Of a stretch of 64,000 bases of DNA, positions 48,802 through 59,496 are shown one piece after another. The position numbers and the translations under genes were made by a program. The notes below the pieces were generated by a model. That model worked only from the letters and a program-made list of their open reading frames with translations. It searched no databases and had not been told where the DNA came from. The DNA is from Saccharomycopsis phalli (Eukaryota; Ascomycota; Saccharomycetes; Ascoideales; Saccharomycopsidaceae), in assembly GCA_020342235.1 (NCBI GenBank), contig CP073215.1:806001-870000 (forward strand), written 5' to 3'. The stretch's first letter is position 1; each line of letters begins with the position of its first letter.

Positions 48802-50463
48802 TCACAACAATCCCTGTCTCTTCAAGTCTTTGTACATTTTCTCGCTCATGACATTTCCTTCCTCGTCCTCAACCTCCACAACATTCTCATGAGCATGAAC
48901 CTCTTTTCGTAACTGCTTCTTTGTCTTGTCCCAAAGATCAACCGCTTCTTCTATCTTGGTGATTCCTCGAAAGGCCAAAATCATGTCAGATGAAGACTTG
49001 TTGCCCATGGACCGGTCAAAATTTATACCCAAGCACTTTAATCCGTGAATGTGCCGCTGCTCCACAAAATGCTTATCGAATATTTTGCGGCCAGCATACC
49101 GGAAATTCCCACAAATCTCACACTGGTGCTCATGATCAAGACCCTGTAGTTTCCACAACCAGTATGGAATTGGCTTCCCGTCAACATCCAAGGGCAAGTT
49201 TAATGGGTTGTAGTTTTCCATATTGTCGTCCAGGTTCTGCTCGTCTTCCGATTCCTCATCGCTGCTGGACTCTTCTTCCCTAAGCAAATGATCCATTTCC
49301 TCAATACGCTCCTTGTTGGTCAATGCCTGTTTTCTTTCTACGTTGAATTTTGTGTTTTTGACGGTTTTTTCCAAAATCTCGCCGAGTGCTTTGATCAAGT
49401 ACTCGTCCTCACATAAAGATTTCTGTGCTTCTTGGATTGGGTTTGCAGTTTTCTCCTGCCTTGTCTCGTTCTCTTGCACATTGTTATCTTTCTTTGTTTC
49501 TTTATCTGCTTCGTTATCTGCCTCTTTCTTTTCCTCTTTCTTTGCTTCTCTCGCTTTCTTCAAATGCTTCTTACCAATTAGATGCGCCTGGTACACCGTT
49601 TCCTTGGCAAACACTTTGCTGCAAACATCACAAAACACTCCCTCCTCGCTCTTGAGATACTTTTCCTGCAACACACTCCACTCTTTTGCAAAGTCCACGT
49701 TTCGTATCTTGTATATAGACTGCTCCATTCCTTCCAATACCCTGCTCTTTTTAATAAACTCCTCCAAATACTCACGCAAGCTGCTGATATATGCACGGTA
49801 CTCCACGGAGCCACGACCCAAGGTACTATTTGGATTGTTCTCATCCTGCTGGTACTTCAAGCCTACTTTATTAAACACACTCAAGTACTCGAGATACGTC
49901 ACCATACGAGTATGCCGGAACCCAGGCAAATTTAACCATTGATCGTGGAACTTTGCCAAGTCCAAATACTTCCCATACTGCTCCTCGAGACTGAACATCT
50001 TATCCATGTCCATTGTCAAACAGTATTTGCTCAACACTTTGCTGACGCCATGTGACTCCTCGCCACCAGCGACTTCCTTCGCCCCTCCAATTTTATACAA
50101 GTCTGTAATCCGCTCCAATGGCTGATGGATACTCTCCAGTCTGGCTCGTAGTTCCTCCACAGCCAGACTGAACTTCCGCATATCCATCTTCGAGTCCCGC
50201 AATGCTACAATCTCGTCTCTCAAGCTATCCAGAGATATTACGCCCCCCAACTGGCCGCACACCGTCTTGTATCGCTTGATAAACCGGTCAATCTCATGCC
50301 GTTGCAACATCACTTCTTTCATGGGCCGTTTCTTGCCACTCAATATACCATGGCTTATCCCCGAGGTCGTCCCAACATACACGTCGGCGTTCCGCTGTAA
50401 ACGTTTCGCCACAGCCCATTCAATCACCTCCAACTCTTCAAACCCGCTTACTGACGCATCCAT
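48802..50463 (-). CDS. PRP9: Prp9/SF3a60, U2 snRNP splicing factor
   Basis: Subunit of SF3a, needed to form the prespliceosome on the branch site. 553 residues (Sc Prp9 is 530). YGKYLDLAKFHDQWLNLPGF is the family hallmark. Near the C-terminus, PYWLWKLQGLDHEHQCEICG, then an HFVEQRHIHGLKCLGI segment, form the C2H2 matrin-type zinc finger. A second C2H2-like finger lies in FCDVCSKVFAKETVYQAHLI, followed by a Lys/Glu-rich coiled region. It ends MSEKMYKDLKRQGLL. Confidence 0.94.
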   Translation of the reverse strand: MDASVSGFEELEVIEWAVAKRLQRNADVYVGTTSGISHGILSGKKRPMKEVMLQRHEIDRFIKRYKTVCGQLGGVISLDSLRDEIVALRDSKMDMRKFSLAVEELRARLESIHQPLERITDLYKIGGAKEVAGGEESHGVSKVLSKYCLTMDMDKMFSLEEQYGKYLDLAKFHDQWLNLPGFRHTRMVTYLEYLSVFNKVGLKYQQDENNPNSTLGRGSVEYRAYISSLREYLEEFIKKSRVLEGMEQSIYKIRNVDFAKEWSVLQEKYLKSEEGVFCDVCSKVFAKETVYQAHLIGKKHLKKAREAKKEEKKEADNEADKETKKDNNVQENETRQEKTANPIQEAQKSLCEDEYLIKALGEILEKTVKNTKFNVERKQALTNKERIEEMDHLLREEESSSDEESEDEQNLDDNMENYNPLNLPLDVDGKPIPYWLWKLQGLDHEHQCEICGNFRYAGRKIFDKHFVEQRHIHGLKCLGINFDRSMGNKSSSDMILAFRGITKIEEAVDLWDKTKKQLRKEVHAHENVVEVEDEEGNVMSEKMYKDLKRQGLL

Positions 50464-51110
50464 GGTATACAGTACAAATTATTTTCGCCAAACCATCGAG
50501 CATTGTCACGTGATCAGATACCGTGTGACAGCCTTGCAAACTTGTATATTCGGCGATGGAGTTGTATTTTTAGGTTTGCTTGAAACAAGATATTCTCCGC
50601 ATTGTTGCTCTCCCGAACTATCCGCTTGTAACAAGTTGAACATGCATCCGCTCCGAACAGTCCGAGCGTAGTGAGACATGATACGGATGATCCGTAAATA
50701 GCAACATCTTATTTGGGAAATGGATTATTTTCATTTTTCTGCCAATGACTAGAATGTTACGTTTCTTTGGCAACAATCATTGCTCACGTTTCTTTTGTCG
50801 TATTCTCGGTCCAGAATTTTTCACCATACCCTGCACCGAAAAATAAGGTGGACTTGTTGTCATCACCCAAAGCCTTACAACCCATGTATCAATCATAAAT
50901 GTATTACTAAACTATATTAAACTATATACCCCTTCCCTAAAGTATCGCTGTAAACCAACTCCACCGCTGTTTGCCTGAGTCCTCGCCCAACTTCGACGGT
51001 CTACCGTACTATTGTAAAGTATATTAACAAGTCTTAATTAAATGCAACAGATAAATATGCTAAAAAAATCACATCAGGGTTCATAAAAATTCGCACCTCA
51101 AAGAAGAAAA
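50464..51110. other. Intergenic region between PRP9 and RPN4
   Basis: PRP9 promoter on the left (TCACGTGATCAG near 50507, an E-box) and RPN4 3' flank on the right. I see no gene or clear repeat. Confidence 0.5.
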
Positions 51111-52445
51111 TCAATGCTTTATGTCAACGTACTCCACATTGTCCTTGGCGTACTTGATCGCTTCCGCAACTGCATTCCCAGTCAACCCGTGTTTGACTCG
51201 GATATGCCGAGACAAGGCGTCGCCTCTGCTAAATGTCTTTGGCGAGTGAAACGACTCCATCTCTTTGGTCATGTGCGCATTATTGTTAAGGGTCTTCTTG
51301 TAGTTAGTTTCACAGATGATGCACCGGAAGATCTTCTTCTTTGTCGCATGGATGGTTTCCTGGTGCCGGATCAAGTCGTATGGTCTTGAAAACTGCTTCA
51401 AGCACGGCGAGTTCGTCATCGGATTAATTAACGTGCACTGGTTATTAAAGTCCCCTGGTATTCCATTATTTTCCGTCATCGTCGCAGATTCAGTCATTGG
51501 CTGCGAAAACGTCTTTTTGCTCTTCACTTTCGAGATGGACGCAGCTTTTGTGTGCTTTGCCTTGCCTGGGTTGTATATATTCACCATGCTGCTCGAAAGT
51601 GGCTTGAGCGGAGTCCCAGCGGATCTTTTCACCCCATGGTTGAACGGATATTGTGCATTTTCCGTCTCGGTATCGTTCACAATCGAATCGGATCTCGTTG
51701 TCTTGAACAAGCCGTTGTTGTCAAACTTTGGCAAATCCAACCCATCTTCGTAGTCAGAGCTGTCCGACGAATCGAGCTCCATCGACTTGATAGCGTCCTC
51801 CTCATCTTCCATTATGGCATTCTCCATGTTATTTTTTGGGAACGGACTGGATCCAACGGAACTGTTCGGCGTTGGCTCATTAAACGGGAAGTCTACTCCG
51901 GTGCTAATAAAATCTGGCTGGATCGTCATAATATCGTCCTCTTCTTCCTCATCATCATCACTCTCATAATCTTCCAAATCCTCCTCCGGAAGTTCCATAG
52001 GGAATGTCTTCAAGGACGGTATCGAATCCATGCCGTACTTCTTGCTTGCGGCACTAACCAAGTAGTTCGTAGCATCGTAATCGTTGTCATACATATTCAC
52101 AGCAAGAAAGTCGTCCATCCCGGAAAATGCATTCACATTTTGAAAGATATAGTGGGATGGAGCATTAATATCGTGCAAATCCAAATCCGGATTAGCATAG
52201 TCGTTGAATGGCTGGACATGGTTGCTTTCTGGGACAGCAACATTGTTCTGATGGAAGGAGTCATTTACCATGTCCAACTCCGGAATGCTCATTTGTAATT
52301 CAGAGTCGGATAGTTTGTTGCTGAGTTTTGGGGAAACCGGGTTCGGTTGATGTTGTATCTGGTTCTGGTTGATATGGAACAACTCATCTTCATAAATATC
52401 GGATAAGGATCTAGTCAAGTTTGGAAACACAGAGACTGAAGTCAT
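51111..52445 (-). CDS. RPN4: Rpn4-like C2H2 transcription factor, likely regulator of proteasome genes
   Basis: 444 residues. In yeast, Rpn4 is a short-lived activator of proteasome genes. The N-terminal half is acidic, with two strongly acidic patches (EEDLEDYESDDDEEEEDD near residue 155; MEDEEDAIKSMELDSSDSSD near 213). These serve in the family as activation and degradation regions. The C-terminal DNA-binding part has one finger CLKQFSRPYDLIRHQETIH and a second, FRCIICETNYKKT, then a long spacer and FSRGDALSRHIRVKHGL. The spacer between the Cys pair and the His pair is unusually long, as in Rpn4. I name it from this layout; another C2H2 factor of the same type is not excluded. Confidence 0.75.
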   Translation of the reverse strand: MTSVSVFPNLTRSLSDIYEDELFHINQNQIQHQPNPVSPKLSNKLSDSELQMSIPELDMVNDSFHQNNVAVPESNHVQPFNDYANPDLDLHDINAPSHYIFQNVNAFSGMDDFLAVNMYDNDYDATNYLVSAASKKYGMDSIPSLKTFPMELPEEDLEDYESDDDEEEEDDIMTIQPDFISTGVDFPFNEPTPNSSVGSSPFPKNNMENAIMEDEEDAIKSMELDSSDSSDYEDGLDLPKFDNNGLFKTTRSDSIVNDTETENAQYPFNHGVKRSAGTPLKPLSSSMVNIYNPGKAKHTKAASISKVKSKKTFSQPMTESATMTENNGIPGDFNNQCTLINPMTNSPCLKQFSRPYDLIRHQETIHATKKKIFRCIICETNYKKTLNNNAHMTKEMESFHSPKTFSRGDALSRHIRVKHGLTGNAVAEAIKYAKDNVEYVDIKH

Positions 52446-52952
52446 TATCGGTATAGACGTTGTGTATGAAATGTATGTAATAAAAAAGGAGAATTGACCC
52501 TATTTATGTAACCTTAATAAAATTTAAGTGTTGAGAAAACAACAATGCCATCAAAGATGAGATGATACAGCCTGGAAACAGCAGCCCGAACCGGGTAACA
52601 GATATCCAATGGGGGGTTCCATTAAAGTATGCAATTACTAATCACCACAATAGAATCTCATGGAACCCGATCGAATGTATGTACAAAGCCTATTTTCGCA
52701 GGAGATAAGCTATTAATTCCACTTTTTCACAAGCAACTAAACACTATTTCTGAGCACATGAAAAGTACCTCCGCTATGTCATACATTCAATGGAATTTTT
52801 TATCGTCAGCCTCCATGTCGGTATACACAAACACTGCCCGTTTTTCGAAAATTAGCTTGTGACGTAACTACGGAAATTAGGTGCCCTGTCTAATGATTAG
52901 CATGTAATCTTAAGCAACAATTCAAATCATGCCAATCGTAAAACATACCCTA
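52446..52952. other. Intergenic region upstream of RPN4
   Basis: RPN4 promoter (TATTTATG near 52500) and 3' flank of GPI18. A 77-codon plus-strand frame (52629-52862) looks random. I see nothing else. Confidence 0.45.
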
Positions 52953-54269
52953 CTAAGCCGGTGGGAGAAACCCGGCATAGAGACATGTCTGGACAATCAT
53001 GTAGAAAAAAAATACATTGATTGTCATCACCTCAGTTGCTATCACACGTGACTTCGGCCGAAACACCTTGCCAGTTAACCGTTGGGTGTTGTTGGTGTCA
53101 ATTAGCTTACTTGTCAAGTACCAGTATGGCAAGATTATAAATCCGCTAATTCTTGTAAGAATCTGGACGTGCCAGCTCGTAATCGCCATGATTAATAATA
53201 GCCATGCAATGTAATAATGCGGAGTGAGGTTCGGAGTATAGTACTTTGATTTGAAATAGAAAACCGAATTTATCAACGTCACAATGATCGGAGTGGCAAG
53301 TAGAAAGTTTGGAATATTATTGGCAGTCCAGTACTTGAACAACCCCACGTTCCAGTAATGTGACTGGGCAAAGGTGTAGAGAAACGGAACCCAACGGTCG
53401 CACCACACACTTCTCTCTGGGCAAAATTCCTTGTATGGCAAATAGTTAACGGCAAGAATCCCCAATAGGGCAATTCCACCCGTTATGGAACTCACAATGG
53501 CAGAGCCAAACCTATATGACATCAAAAAGCTGCACAAGTCATAGACGTACAACACGCCCACAAGCAAGATGTTGGATCGCACTGCAATTGCAGCAGCCAA
53601 AATAAGCCCTGATAGAATGTAGGGTAGATAGAATGCCTTGCTTCTAAAAGAGAGCGTCTTGTTGTTCATATACGTAAGCGATACTTCACGTAGCCAGTAA
53701 ACCAAAAAGGTAAGGAATATCGAAGCAGACTCCGAGTATGGGGCAGTAAGGAATACTCCTGCGGGGTTTATCACAAACAAAAGTGCCGATTTCAACGCCA
53801 ATTCGTTGCCCACAATCTTCATGGATGTCTTACGTAACGTCAAGTTGGTGAGACTGTAAACCAATAAAACCAGCAAGAAATGAAACAAGTTGGAAAATAC
53901 CACCCCAAGAATCATCTTGGCATAAAAATTACTGTTCATTTCGGCGCACAATGGAAAGTACTTGATAAATCTCCACCAGAGTGGACCAAAGACCCACTCG
54001 TGCTCGTAAGTAGCTCCTTTGACAAACATCTTGGAGAAATAAACAGCATCCCAGACAATAAATTTCTCCAATACCAGAATCACCCACTCCACACCAACAA
54101 ACTGCCCCACATAATTGATAAACGCAATCCGATCAGCACCAGTCTCGGCCCGAAAGATTAGCAAAGACGAAGTATCAAATTGCACATTCGTGACGGAAAT
54201 TATGGCTATCTGAATTAACTTTATAAATATAAAGAAAGCCCCAATCTTAACGAAATGCAGAAACTCCAT
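52953..54269 (-). CDS. GPI18: Gpi18, GPI mannosyltransferase II (PIG-V)
   Basis: ER membrane enzyme that adds the second mannose to GPI-anchor precursors. 438 residues from the ATG at 54269 (Sc Gpi18 is 433); the frame further upstream starts at a non-ATG codon. Marks of the family are IVWDAVYFSKM with the acidic residue facing the lumen, EHEWVFGPLWWRFIKYFP, PYSESASIFL and NVGLFKYWTANNIPNF. About eight to ten transmembrane helices are visible. Confidence 0.93.
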   Translation of the reverse strand: MEFLHFVKIGAFFIFIKLIQIAIISVTNVQFDTSSLLIFRAETGADRIAFINYVGQFVGVEWVILVLEKFIVWDAVYFSKMFVKGATYEHEWVFGPLWWRFIKYFPLCAEMNSNFYAKMILGVVFSNLFHFLLVLLVYSLTNLTLRKTSMKIVGNELALKSALLFVINPAGVFLTAPYSESASIFLTFLVYWLREVSLTYMNNKTLSFRSKAFYLPYILSGLILAAAIAVRSNILLVGVLYVYDLCSFLMSYRFGSAIVSSITGGIALLGILAVNYLPYKEFCPERSVWCDRWVPFLYTFAQSHYWNVGLFKYWTANNIPNFLLATPIIVTLINSVFYFKSKYYTPNLTPHYYIAWLLLIMAITSWHVQILTRISGFIILPYWYLTSKLIDTNNTQRLTGKVFRPKSRVIATEVMTINVFFFYMIVQTCLYAGFLPPA

Positions 54270-55198
54270 ATTCAATGCTATAGTCGCCTCACATGTAACA
54301 ACGTCACGCGGACGGATATCTTGCAACAACGTCACGTGATAATGGTTTATCCGGCAGCAACATTTGTTTAGCAAGTGAATATTCTTCCTTCAATGAAATA
54401 CGTATCATTTTTGATAGTTGCTTTTTGAAAATTTCAAACTTGTTTCAAGCAACGCTGCATCGAAATGAAATCACTGAAAAGTACTCACTTAGTTTATGTT
54501 TGCTTGGCTTAGTGCCGAGTAAATGTTTATAAAACAAAGTGAGTCAAATTCCATCTTGTGCAGAATACTGTTGACTGAGCAACGATAAAATTAGACAGCT
54601 GTAGCCACATGTACTTGTTATACAGAACAAGAATGATGAAGGACCTCTTAAAACATTCCAAATCATAAAATCAAAAGCCAGAAACAATGCGTAAGTGGTT
54701 GGTCGAACAGTTTACCAATTTTTGGAGAACTTTGCAACTTACCACAATGTTATCTTAAGATCACTTGTTTATTGTCTACATTATTTCAATTTTAATTGGT
54801 TGTCAATTCCGAGGAGTCCTCAGACGCCATGAAGCAACAGAATTTCCATTAGTTACACCAGTCGTCTCTAAAGAATGGCAATCATTGAATTTCAGCTCCT
54901 GATGGTTACTGCGTATGTATATGATGCATACATTTGTTTTGAGACAGGTTCTAGTGATTCCATTAGTCTAGAACTATTTGTCAATACGAAAACCTAATTC
55001 TGTGAATAAACACCACAGAGAGAAGGAGATATCCATTGATTGGCCTACGTCACATTTTAAATTTCCATATTGTACACTCATTCAACTCTATACACTGGGT
55101 ATGTCTGAAAGTAAACCCATTATTATAATCACGAGACTCTAATCGTTTCTATTCTTGTGATTTGTCACGTAGCTGGTAAAATCGGTCTTTGAAGTAAC
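54270..55198. other. Intergenic region upstream of GPI18
   Basis: CACGTGATAATGG near 54333 is an E-box close to the GPI18 start. A 23-codon frame (54687-54758, beginning MRKWLVEQFTNFWRTLQLTT) is the only feature. ATGCGTAAGT at its start also looks like an ATG followed by a 5' splice site, but I find no matching acceptor and exon. Confidence 0.4.
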
Positions 55199-56800
55199 CT
55201 AAGAGGGCGAAATGTTATTCTTAAAATACGAATTGGTCGAATCGACAATGTTTCCTGGTGGATAGTACTCACAAACCACGTACGACGTATTAAATTGACC
55301 ACCACAATACTTCAAAGCACAGCCGACCAGCGTGGTTGATTTCCAAATAACTTGTGTAAGATGACCCGTTTCTGGCGAATATTGGGGATCATTGTAATTA
55401 AACTTGGAAGTTTCAGCGTACCACAAGTCAACTGCACCAGCAGGCGTTAAGTTCGTACCCATTGCCAAGTTTTCGCCATATCCATGGTGGGAATGGACCA
55501 AATTACCACTGCAGTCGTATTGAGAAGCATATTGCAGAGCAAAGTCCTCCAAACTGCTATTATAGACTAGAGGCGGCGCGCTGTGAATCAGTCTGAACTG
55601 GTTGTGTTCATTTAATACTGACTGACGGTCTGATGCCAGTAAAGCAAACTCGGTATCAGGAGAGGACGTAGAAACTTCAGGTGGTGAGGATGAGCTAGAT
55701 GCCGCCTGAGTACTTGTGGTTTGGCTAGTTGAAGTTTGACTTGTAGAGGTCTCGCTAGTTGTAGTTTGACTAGTAGTAGTTTCGCTAGTGGAGGTTTGAC
55801 TAGTAGTAGTTTCGCTAGTTGAAGTTTCGCTAGTTGAAGTCTCGCTAGTTGTAATTTGACTAGTAGTGGTTTGACTAGTAGTAGTTTGGCTACTTGAGGT
55901 TTGGCTAGTTGAAGTTTGGCTAGTTGAAGTTTGGCTAGTTGAAGTTTGGCTAGTAGAAGTTTGGCTAGTTGAACTTTCTTGGCTGGTTGAAGTTATGCTA
56001 GATGTTGACTGAGAACTTGACGTTTGGCTAGTTGAGGTCTCTTCACTACTAGAAGTCTCGCTAGTTGAAGTTTCTTGACTACTAGACGTTTGGCTAGTTG
56101 AAGTTTCTTGACTAGTAGAAGTTTGACTAGTTGAGATTTCGCCGGAAGAAGTTTCGCTGGAAGAAGTTTCGCTGGAAGAAGTTTCGCTGGAAGAAGTTTC
56201 GCTGGAAGAAGTTTCGCTGGAAGAAGTTTCGCCAGATGAAGTTTGACTAGCCGAGGTTTCTTGACCAGTAGAAGTTTTGCTAGTTGAAGATTCACTGGTT
56301 GAGGTTCCATTAGGTGAAGTTTCGCTGGTTAAAGACGGACTGCTGGCAGTTGATTGACTGCTTAAAGCTTGACTCTCAGACTGGGTAGTAAAACTCTGAT
56401 CGCTAGAGGCTGTTTGACTATTGGAAGTTTCTTGACCATGGGAAATTGTTTGATCCGCATGCACCTGATTATCTAAATTTTGACCACTAGAACTCATTTG
56501 GCTATTTGGAATCAGCTCGGAACTTGCAGTTTGGCTTAAATTCTCGCCATTTGAAGGTTGTAATGTTATTATAGAGCGAGAACCAGAAAAAGTTCTTATA
56601 TAAACTTCGCCAATTGGAATAACATTACTTGGAACAGGCACATCAGTTTCCTGGGCCACATCTTCAGGGTCAACTATTGTGACCAGTTTTGAATAATAAG
56701 ACTTTGTCACATAGACACTGTATGAAGTGACAACCGAGTACCCAAGGACTGGGTAATACCAGCAAAAAAAAGACAATGCAATTGGTAACAAGAGCCGCAT
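55199..56800 (-). CDS. Secreted CAP-domain protein with Ser/Thr-rich repeats (Pry family)
   Basis: 533 residues. Pry proteins are secreted sterol- and lipid-binding members of the CAP/PR-1 superfamily. The N-terminal signal peptide is MRLLLPIALSFFCWYYPVLG. A very long Ser/Thr/Gln/Glu stalk (about 115-380) is built of short repeats of SETSTSQTS type and should be heavily O-mannosylated. The CAP domain occupies the last 150 residues, with LNEHNQFRLIHSAPPLVYNS, HSHHGYGENLAMG, and HLTQVIWKSTTLVGCALKYC followed by YVVCEYYPPGN. No GPI signal is seen at the end, so a secreted form is likely. The paralog (Pry1/2/3) cannot be decided. Confidence 0.92.
   Translation of the reverse strand: MRLLLPIALSFFCWYYPVLGYSVVTSYSVYVTKSYYSKLVTIVDPEDVAQETDVPVPSNVIPIGEVYIRTFSGSRSIITLQPSNGENLSQTASSELIPNSQMSSSGQNLDNQVHADQTISHGQETSNSQTASSDQSFTTQSESQALSSQSTASSPSLTSETSPNGTSTSESSTSKTSTGQETSASQTSSGETSSSETSSSETSSSETSSSETSSSETSSGEISTSQTSTSQETSTSQTSSSQETSTSETSSSEETSTSQTSSSQSTSSITSTSQESSTSQTSTSQTSTSQTSTSQTSTSQTSSSQTTTSQTTTSQITTSETSTSETSTSETTTSQTSTSETTTSQTTTSETSTSQTSTSQTTSTQAASSSSSPPEVSTSSPDTEFALLASDRQSVLNEHNQFRLIHSAPPLVYNSSLEDFALQYASQYDCSGNLVHSHHGYGENLAMGTNLTPAGAVDLWYAETSKFNYNDPQYSPETGHLTQVIWKSTTLVGCALKYCGGQFNTSYVVCEYYPPGNIVDSTNSYFKNNISPS
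55714..56336. repeat. Coding minisatellite in the Pry stalk
   Basis: Repeats of 15-18 bp on the minus strand encode Ser-(Glu/Gln)-Thr-Ser blocks; GAAGAAGTTTCGCTG is present six times in near-exact tandem at about 56147-56232. This tract probably varies in length between strains. Confidence 0.85.
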
Positions 56801-57973
56801 AATTTCAGCAACAAATATAACTGTGCAGTATCTTTGTCACCTTTTATAATGACCTTTAACACTGATTGAATAAATCATCGCAGGGTTGCGTATATATGCA
56901 TGTCTCAGGCGTGCGTCATCGCTAATAAATAACATTTCCACATTGGGTGACAAGTACCAGCCATTTAATTATAAGCCCAGTTTAATCCATTTCTTCTCGC
57001 CTAACTAGGATTGACAAATTATAATATATTAGAGATTAATCTGATTATTTACCTGTAATAAGGGCCGAAGTTCCTTGTGTGTGGGACTTGTAGAGTATGG
57101 ATTGAAAACCACGGGCGAAAACTTGTTGAATCAACAACGCCAACTGCAAGATCTCGGCAAGTACAATTGACGTTCTTGCCTGCTAGATAAATGCTAGGCT
57201 GGGCATGATCTTTACAGCGCCTCGGCTATACCATCGGAGATTGCCAAACTGGGAGACTTGGACGAAATCGCTCAAGACAAGGTGCACAAATAATCACAGT
57301 ACAATTTAAACTACTCAAGTGTAATTCAAGCCACTCGAGTATGATTCAAGTCCCTCGAGTATAATTGAAGCCACTCGAGTAGATTGAAGCCACTCGAGTA
57401 TAATTCAAACCACTCAAGTACATCAAGACCACTCAAGGAATAGCCAAGACAAACGTGTACAGGCAGCTTAAAGTTCTTCCATGAGGCACTGCAGATTAAA
57501 ATCACACTTCATGATGACCTTTCAAGTATTGCTGGTTCCTTAATAGTATAATTCAGTCGGACATTGTACACTAAGTTGTGCATTGTCTTTCAATGTACCA
57601 GCCTAAGATGGCTAGTGTTTATTGACAAGATCAAATCATGTGATGGTTGAGGCATAGTGTATCATTTGCACTGAACCTAATGTTGTATTCACTGGCAAGA
57701 ATAGAGGCTTGCCCTGAGCATATGCTTTCAGTGAAATGTGTATTTTTGCTGGTTGCACCGAGCTGAAAATATTTTAGCTTGTTGAAATTTCGGCTTGTTG
57801 GTATTTTAGCTTTTTGAATATTTAGCATGTTAAATATTCAGCTCAAATATTCAGCTTAAACATCCAGCTTATATTTCAACCAGTTGCTGAGTACCAATAT
57901 AATCCGTGGTGCCAACATACCATCGCACATAACCATCGCACCCACATCAGGAGATGAGATCCAGCAGACTCCA
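56801..57973. other. Intergenic region between the Pry gene and the mutase-like gene
   Basis: Contains the 20-bp CTCGAG repeat (57309-57436), and at 57765-57870 a degenerate run of CAGCTTAAATATT/ TTTTAGC-type words. The frame leading into the mutase starts at a non-ATG codon (57884), so the gene is placed at 57974. Confidence 0.5.
57309..57436. repeat. 20-bp repeat carrying CTCGAG palindromes
   Basis: About six units of GCCACTCGAGTATAATTCAA type with varied ends. CTCGAG or CTCAAG occurs in each. Confidence 0.85.
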
Positions 57974-58762
57974 ATGACCAGCGACCTGAAGGTATACAAG
58001 ATAATACTTTTGCGGCACGGGGAGAGCGAGTGGAACAGCAAGAATTTGTTTTGTGGGTGGGTGGACGTCCGATTGACCGAAAAAGGAGTGGCTCAGGCAC
58101 ATGAAGCAGCACAGTTGATCCGCAAGTTTGACTTGGTGCCTGATGTGGTTTTCACGTCGAAACTCACACGGTCATGCCAGACTGCAGAGATTATCATGAA
58201 CGAATTGGACGTTTTATGGGTGGATGTGTTTCGTAGCTGGAGGTTGAACGAGCGACACTATGGTGCGCTTCAAGGTCGCCAAAAGGCACAAGTGTTGCGC
58301 GAAGTGGGAAAGGACAAGTACAAATACTGGAGACGGGCATTCCACGGATGTCCTCCACTAGTGGAGGAGGGAAGCAAGTATGCTGCTATAGATAAGAGGT
58401 ACAATTTCAGCGATGTGGCTCCCAAGGAACTTCCTCGGGGCGAATCGTTGGCGATGGTTGTGGCCCGGGTGATGCCGTTCTATGAGACGCGGATTAAGCC
58501 GCAGTTGGTGGAGGGGAAAACCGTTTTGGTGGCGGCGCACGGGTCGACGGTACGGTCATTGATGAAGATTATGAGTGGCATCAGTGACGACGACATTGAG
58601 GATATAAACATTGCCAATGGGATTCCTTTGCTCTACGAGTTGAATGAGGCGTTCCAGGTGGTTGGGTCGCGGTATTTGGACCCTGAGGCGGCAGTAAAAG
58701 GGGCCAAGGAGGTTGCAGGACAGGGGTATGAAGATACAAACCAAGGGCGGGGAAACGAATGA
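57974..58762 (+). CDS. 2,3-bisphosphoglycerate-dependent phosphoglycerate mutase-like protein (Gpm2-like)
   Basis: 262 residues starting MTSDLKVYKIILLRHGESEW. The catalytic His sits in RHGESEWN, followed by LTEKGVAQA. The proton-donor Glu is in LNERHYGALQG and the second His in VAAHGSTVRSLM. All residues needed for mutase activity appear present. The length and KYWRRAFHGCPPLV fit the Gpm2/Gpm3 side group more than the highly expressed Gpm1, and codon use is moderate. In S. cerevisiae, Gpm2 and Gpm3 seem to be nonfunctional homologs, so activity here is uncertain. I chose the ATG at 57974, which gives the family N-terminus. Confidence 0.85.
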   Translation: MTSDLKVYKIILLRHGESEWNSKNLFCGWVDVRLTEKGVAQAHEAAQLIRKFDLVPDVVFTSKLTRSCQTAEIIMNELDVLWVDVFRSWRLNERHYGALQGRQKAQVLREVGKDKYKYWRRAFHGCPPLVEEGSKYAAIDKRYNFSDVAPKELPRGESLAMVVARVMPFYETRIKPQLVEGKTVLVAAHGSTVRSLMKIMSGISDDDIEDINIANGIPLLYELNEAFQVVGSRYLDPEAAVKGAKEVAGQGYEDTNQGRGNE

Positions 58763-58911
58763 AGTGAAGGACTGTGGTGTTGGGTAATGGCCGGAAATGG
58801 GCTGTTGGTGGGTAATAGATTGGATTAGAGACAGGGTGATGGGTAGGTAGAATGTGTTGGATTGGAATATGTTGAATGGGATGTTTAGTTGGTAATGGAA
58901 TGGGTGAGATT

Positions 58912-58999
58912 TTGGAGAGATGTTTGGAGAGATGCTTGGAGAGATGTTTGGAGAGATGCTTGGAGAGATGTTTGGAGAGATGCTTGGAGAGATGCTTGG
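58912..58999. repeat. 12-bp repeat array
   Basis: Seven units of GGAGAGATGYTT, alternating C and T at the variable base. Confidence 0.88.
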
Positions 59000-59496
59000 A
59001 TGATATACTAAGTCACTATCGTATGTGAATAGATTGCAGCACTATTTTATAATAGTTTGAAAAGGTCACTAATATCACGGATAATATATTGAAAAGGTTA
59101 TTAATATCACATATACCCTTTTAATTACACATGGCATACGTAACAATATACTAAACAAAACTGCAATGCAACTTAGTGGCTCTCCCAATCAAAGGGGTTC
59201 CCCTTTGCCCTTGCATGTTTTTTTGGAACATCCATCAAGATGTTCATTAATAAAAGTAAGCCTGGAAACTTGGTGGTAATGGCGAGATGAAAATAAAAGA
59301 AGCTCTAGATATTGGTCCTCTCCAGTGATATATTACAATTATATGTAATGAAGAAGAGTTGCTATATTACAAGGTATTTACAATTTGTTTTGGTAATCTG
59401 TAATTTACAAATTGTTGACAATTTTCCATGGGTCCATGGGTTCTTCCACGGGTCAATAGAGTCTTTCACGGATCCACGGGTATTCCCAAGGACACT

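Noticed and set aside
51552-52298. 248-codon plus-strand frame opposite RPN4
   Set aside because: Antisense shadow of the acidic coding sequence.
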